In this document: positions 4,945 through 5,262 of the stretch, piece after piece
Numbering within the stretch: the stretch's first letter is position 1
How the letters are laid out: each line of letters begins with the position of its first letter
The notes under the pieces: model-generated
Seen by the model: the letters and a program-made list of their open reading frames with translations, nothing else
Database searches by the model: none
Told to the model about the DNA's origin: nothing
From: JBBRFH01 sp038224615
GTDB lineage: Bacteria > Planctomycetota > Phycisphaerae > Tepidisphaerales > Tepidisphaeraceae
Length of the DNA: 5,262 nt
Direction of reading: 5' to 3'
NCBI GenBank assembly: GCA_038224615.1
Contig: JBBRFH010000242.1
Coordinates: forward strand, 1 to 5,262
Made by a program: the position numbers and the translations under genes

Positions 4945-5262
4945 GACTTACTGCCTCGGAATCATCACCAAGTACGGACTGGTGATGGCATCAGACTCGC
5001 GGACCAACGCCGGCAACGACCAGGTGAACACGGTGAAGAAGATGCACACCTTCGCCACGCCGGGCGAGCGCGTCTTCGTGTTGCTGTCGGCGGGGTCGCT
5101 GTCGTGTACGCAGTCGATCCTCACCATCCTGCGCCGCCAGTACGACAAAGCCGAGGGGCTGGCTGCGGCGCTGACGATGTATGACGCGGCCCGCGTGGTC
5201 GGCCAGGCGGTGCGCGAGGTGTCGGCGATTGATCGCGAGTCGCTGGAGCGCGATCAGTACAC
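4943..5262 (+). CDS. anbu: Anbu (bacterial proteasome homologue, Ntn hydrolase), N-terminal part
   Basis: The gene runs off the window: 106 complete codons are present, probably less than half of a protein that is usually around 240-250 residues. It opens M-TYCLGIITKYGLVMASDSRT, the classic Anbu N-terminus. After removal of Met the exposed residue is Thr1, the expected nucleophile of this Ntn-hydrolase fold. Asp17 lies in ASDSRTNAG, and Lys32 in NTVKKMHTF aligns by eye with the catalytic Lys33 of HslV and proteasome beta subunits. SAGSLSCTQ (mature 48-56) follows as the equivalent of the strand and glycine turn near the substrate pocket. Anbu assembles into a self-compartmentalised particle in the cytosol, and its natural substrates are unknown. 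It is last of the four visible cluster genes, 102 bases after the transglutaminase gene. No ribosome site precedes the ATG, which sits in the right arm of a long inverted repeat. The start is fixed by the required Thr at position 2. Confidence 0.93.
   Translation, partial: MTYCLGIITKYGLVMASDSRTNAGNDQVNTVKKMHTFATPGERVFVLLSAGSLSCTQSILTILRRQYDKAEGLAAALTMYDAARVVGQAVREVSAIDRESLERDQY

Noticed and set aside
4876..5184. 102-codon plus-strand open frame over the start of anbu
   Set aside because: It is out of frame with the clear Anbu reading from 4943. Its N-terminal part is translated repeat and the rest is a frame-shadow.

Overview
The window is GC-rich chromosomal DNA from a free-living bacterium. 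The gene content, together with four families of intergenic palindromic or short-word repeats, most resembles Planctomycetota, perhaps the Phycisphaerae side, with Verrucomicrobiota as the alternative. This placement is a judgement from repeat style and gene set, not from a marker gene.

Left third (1-1286). One small minus-strand gene (268-621) encodes a three-helix membrane protein of the SdpI family. It is bracketed by two diverged direct copies of an 86-bp palindromic element (53-138 and 818-903). Outside these lie tracts of an AATGACC-type word (2-40 and 929-1010), so the layout reads A-B-gene-B-A. The rest of 622-1286 looks non-coding and forms the long leader of the operon to its right.

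Right two thirds (1287-5262). Four plus-strand genes form the conserved Anbu (bacterial proteasome-homologue) cluster: a circularly permuted ATP-grasp enzyme (1287-2756), an alpha-E protein (2753-3760, ATGA overlap with the first), a transglutaminase-like cysteine hydrolase (3836-4840), and the N-terminal part of Anbu itself (4943 to the window edge). The four families have been predicted from comparative genomics to act together: ATP-grasp and alpha-E would make a peptide or amide linkage, and the transglutaminase-like protein and the Anbu peptidase would cut. The substrate is unknown, so the system is described as a gene neighbourhood but unsolved biochemically.

The most distinctive local feature is that two of the operon's junctions are filled by strong inverted repeats. 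A 17-bp perfect inverted repeat, whose arms are themselves hairpins, lies between alpha-E and the transglutaminase. A 34-bp inverted repeat with one mismatch lies between the transglutaminase and anbu, and its right arm ends inside the anbu start codon. These may set the relative output of the peptidase against the upstream genes.
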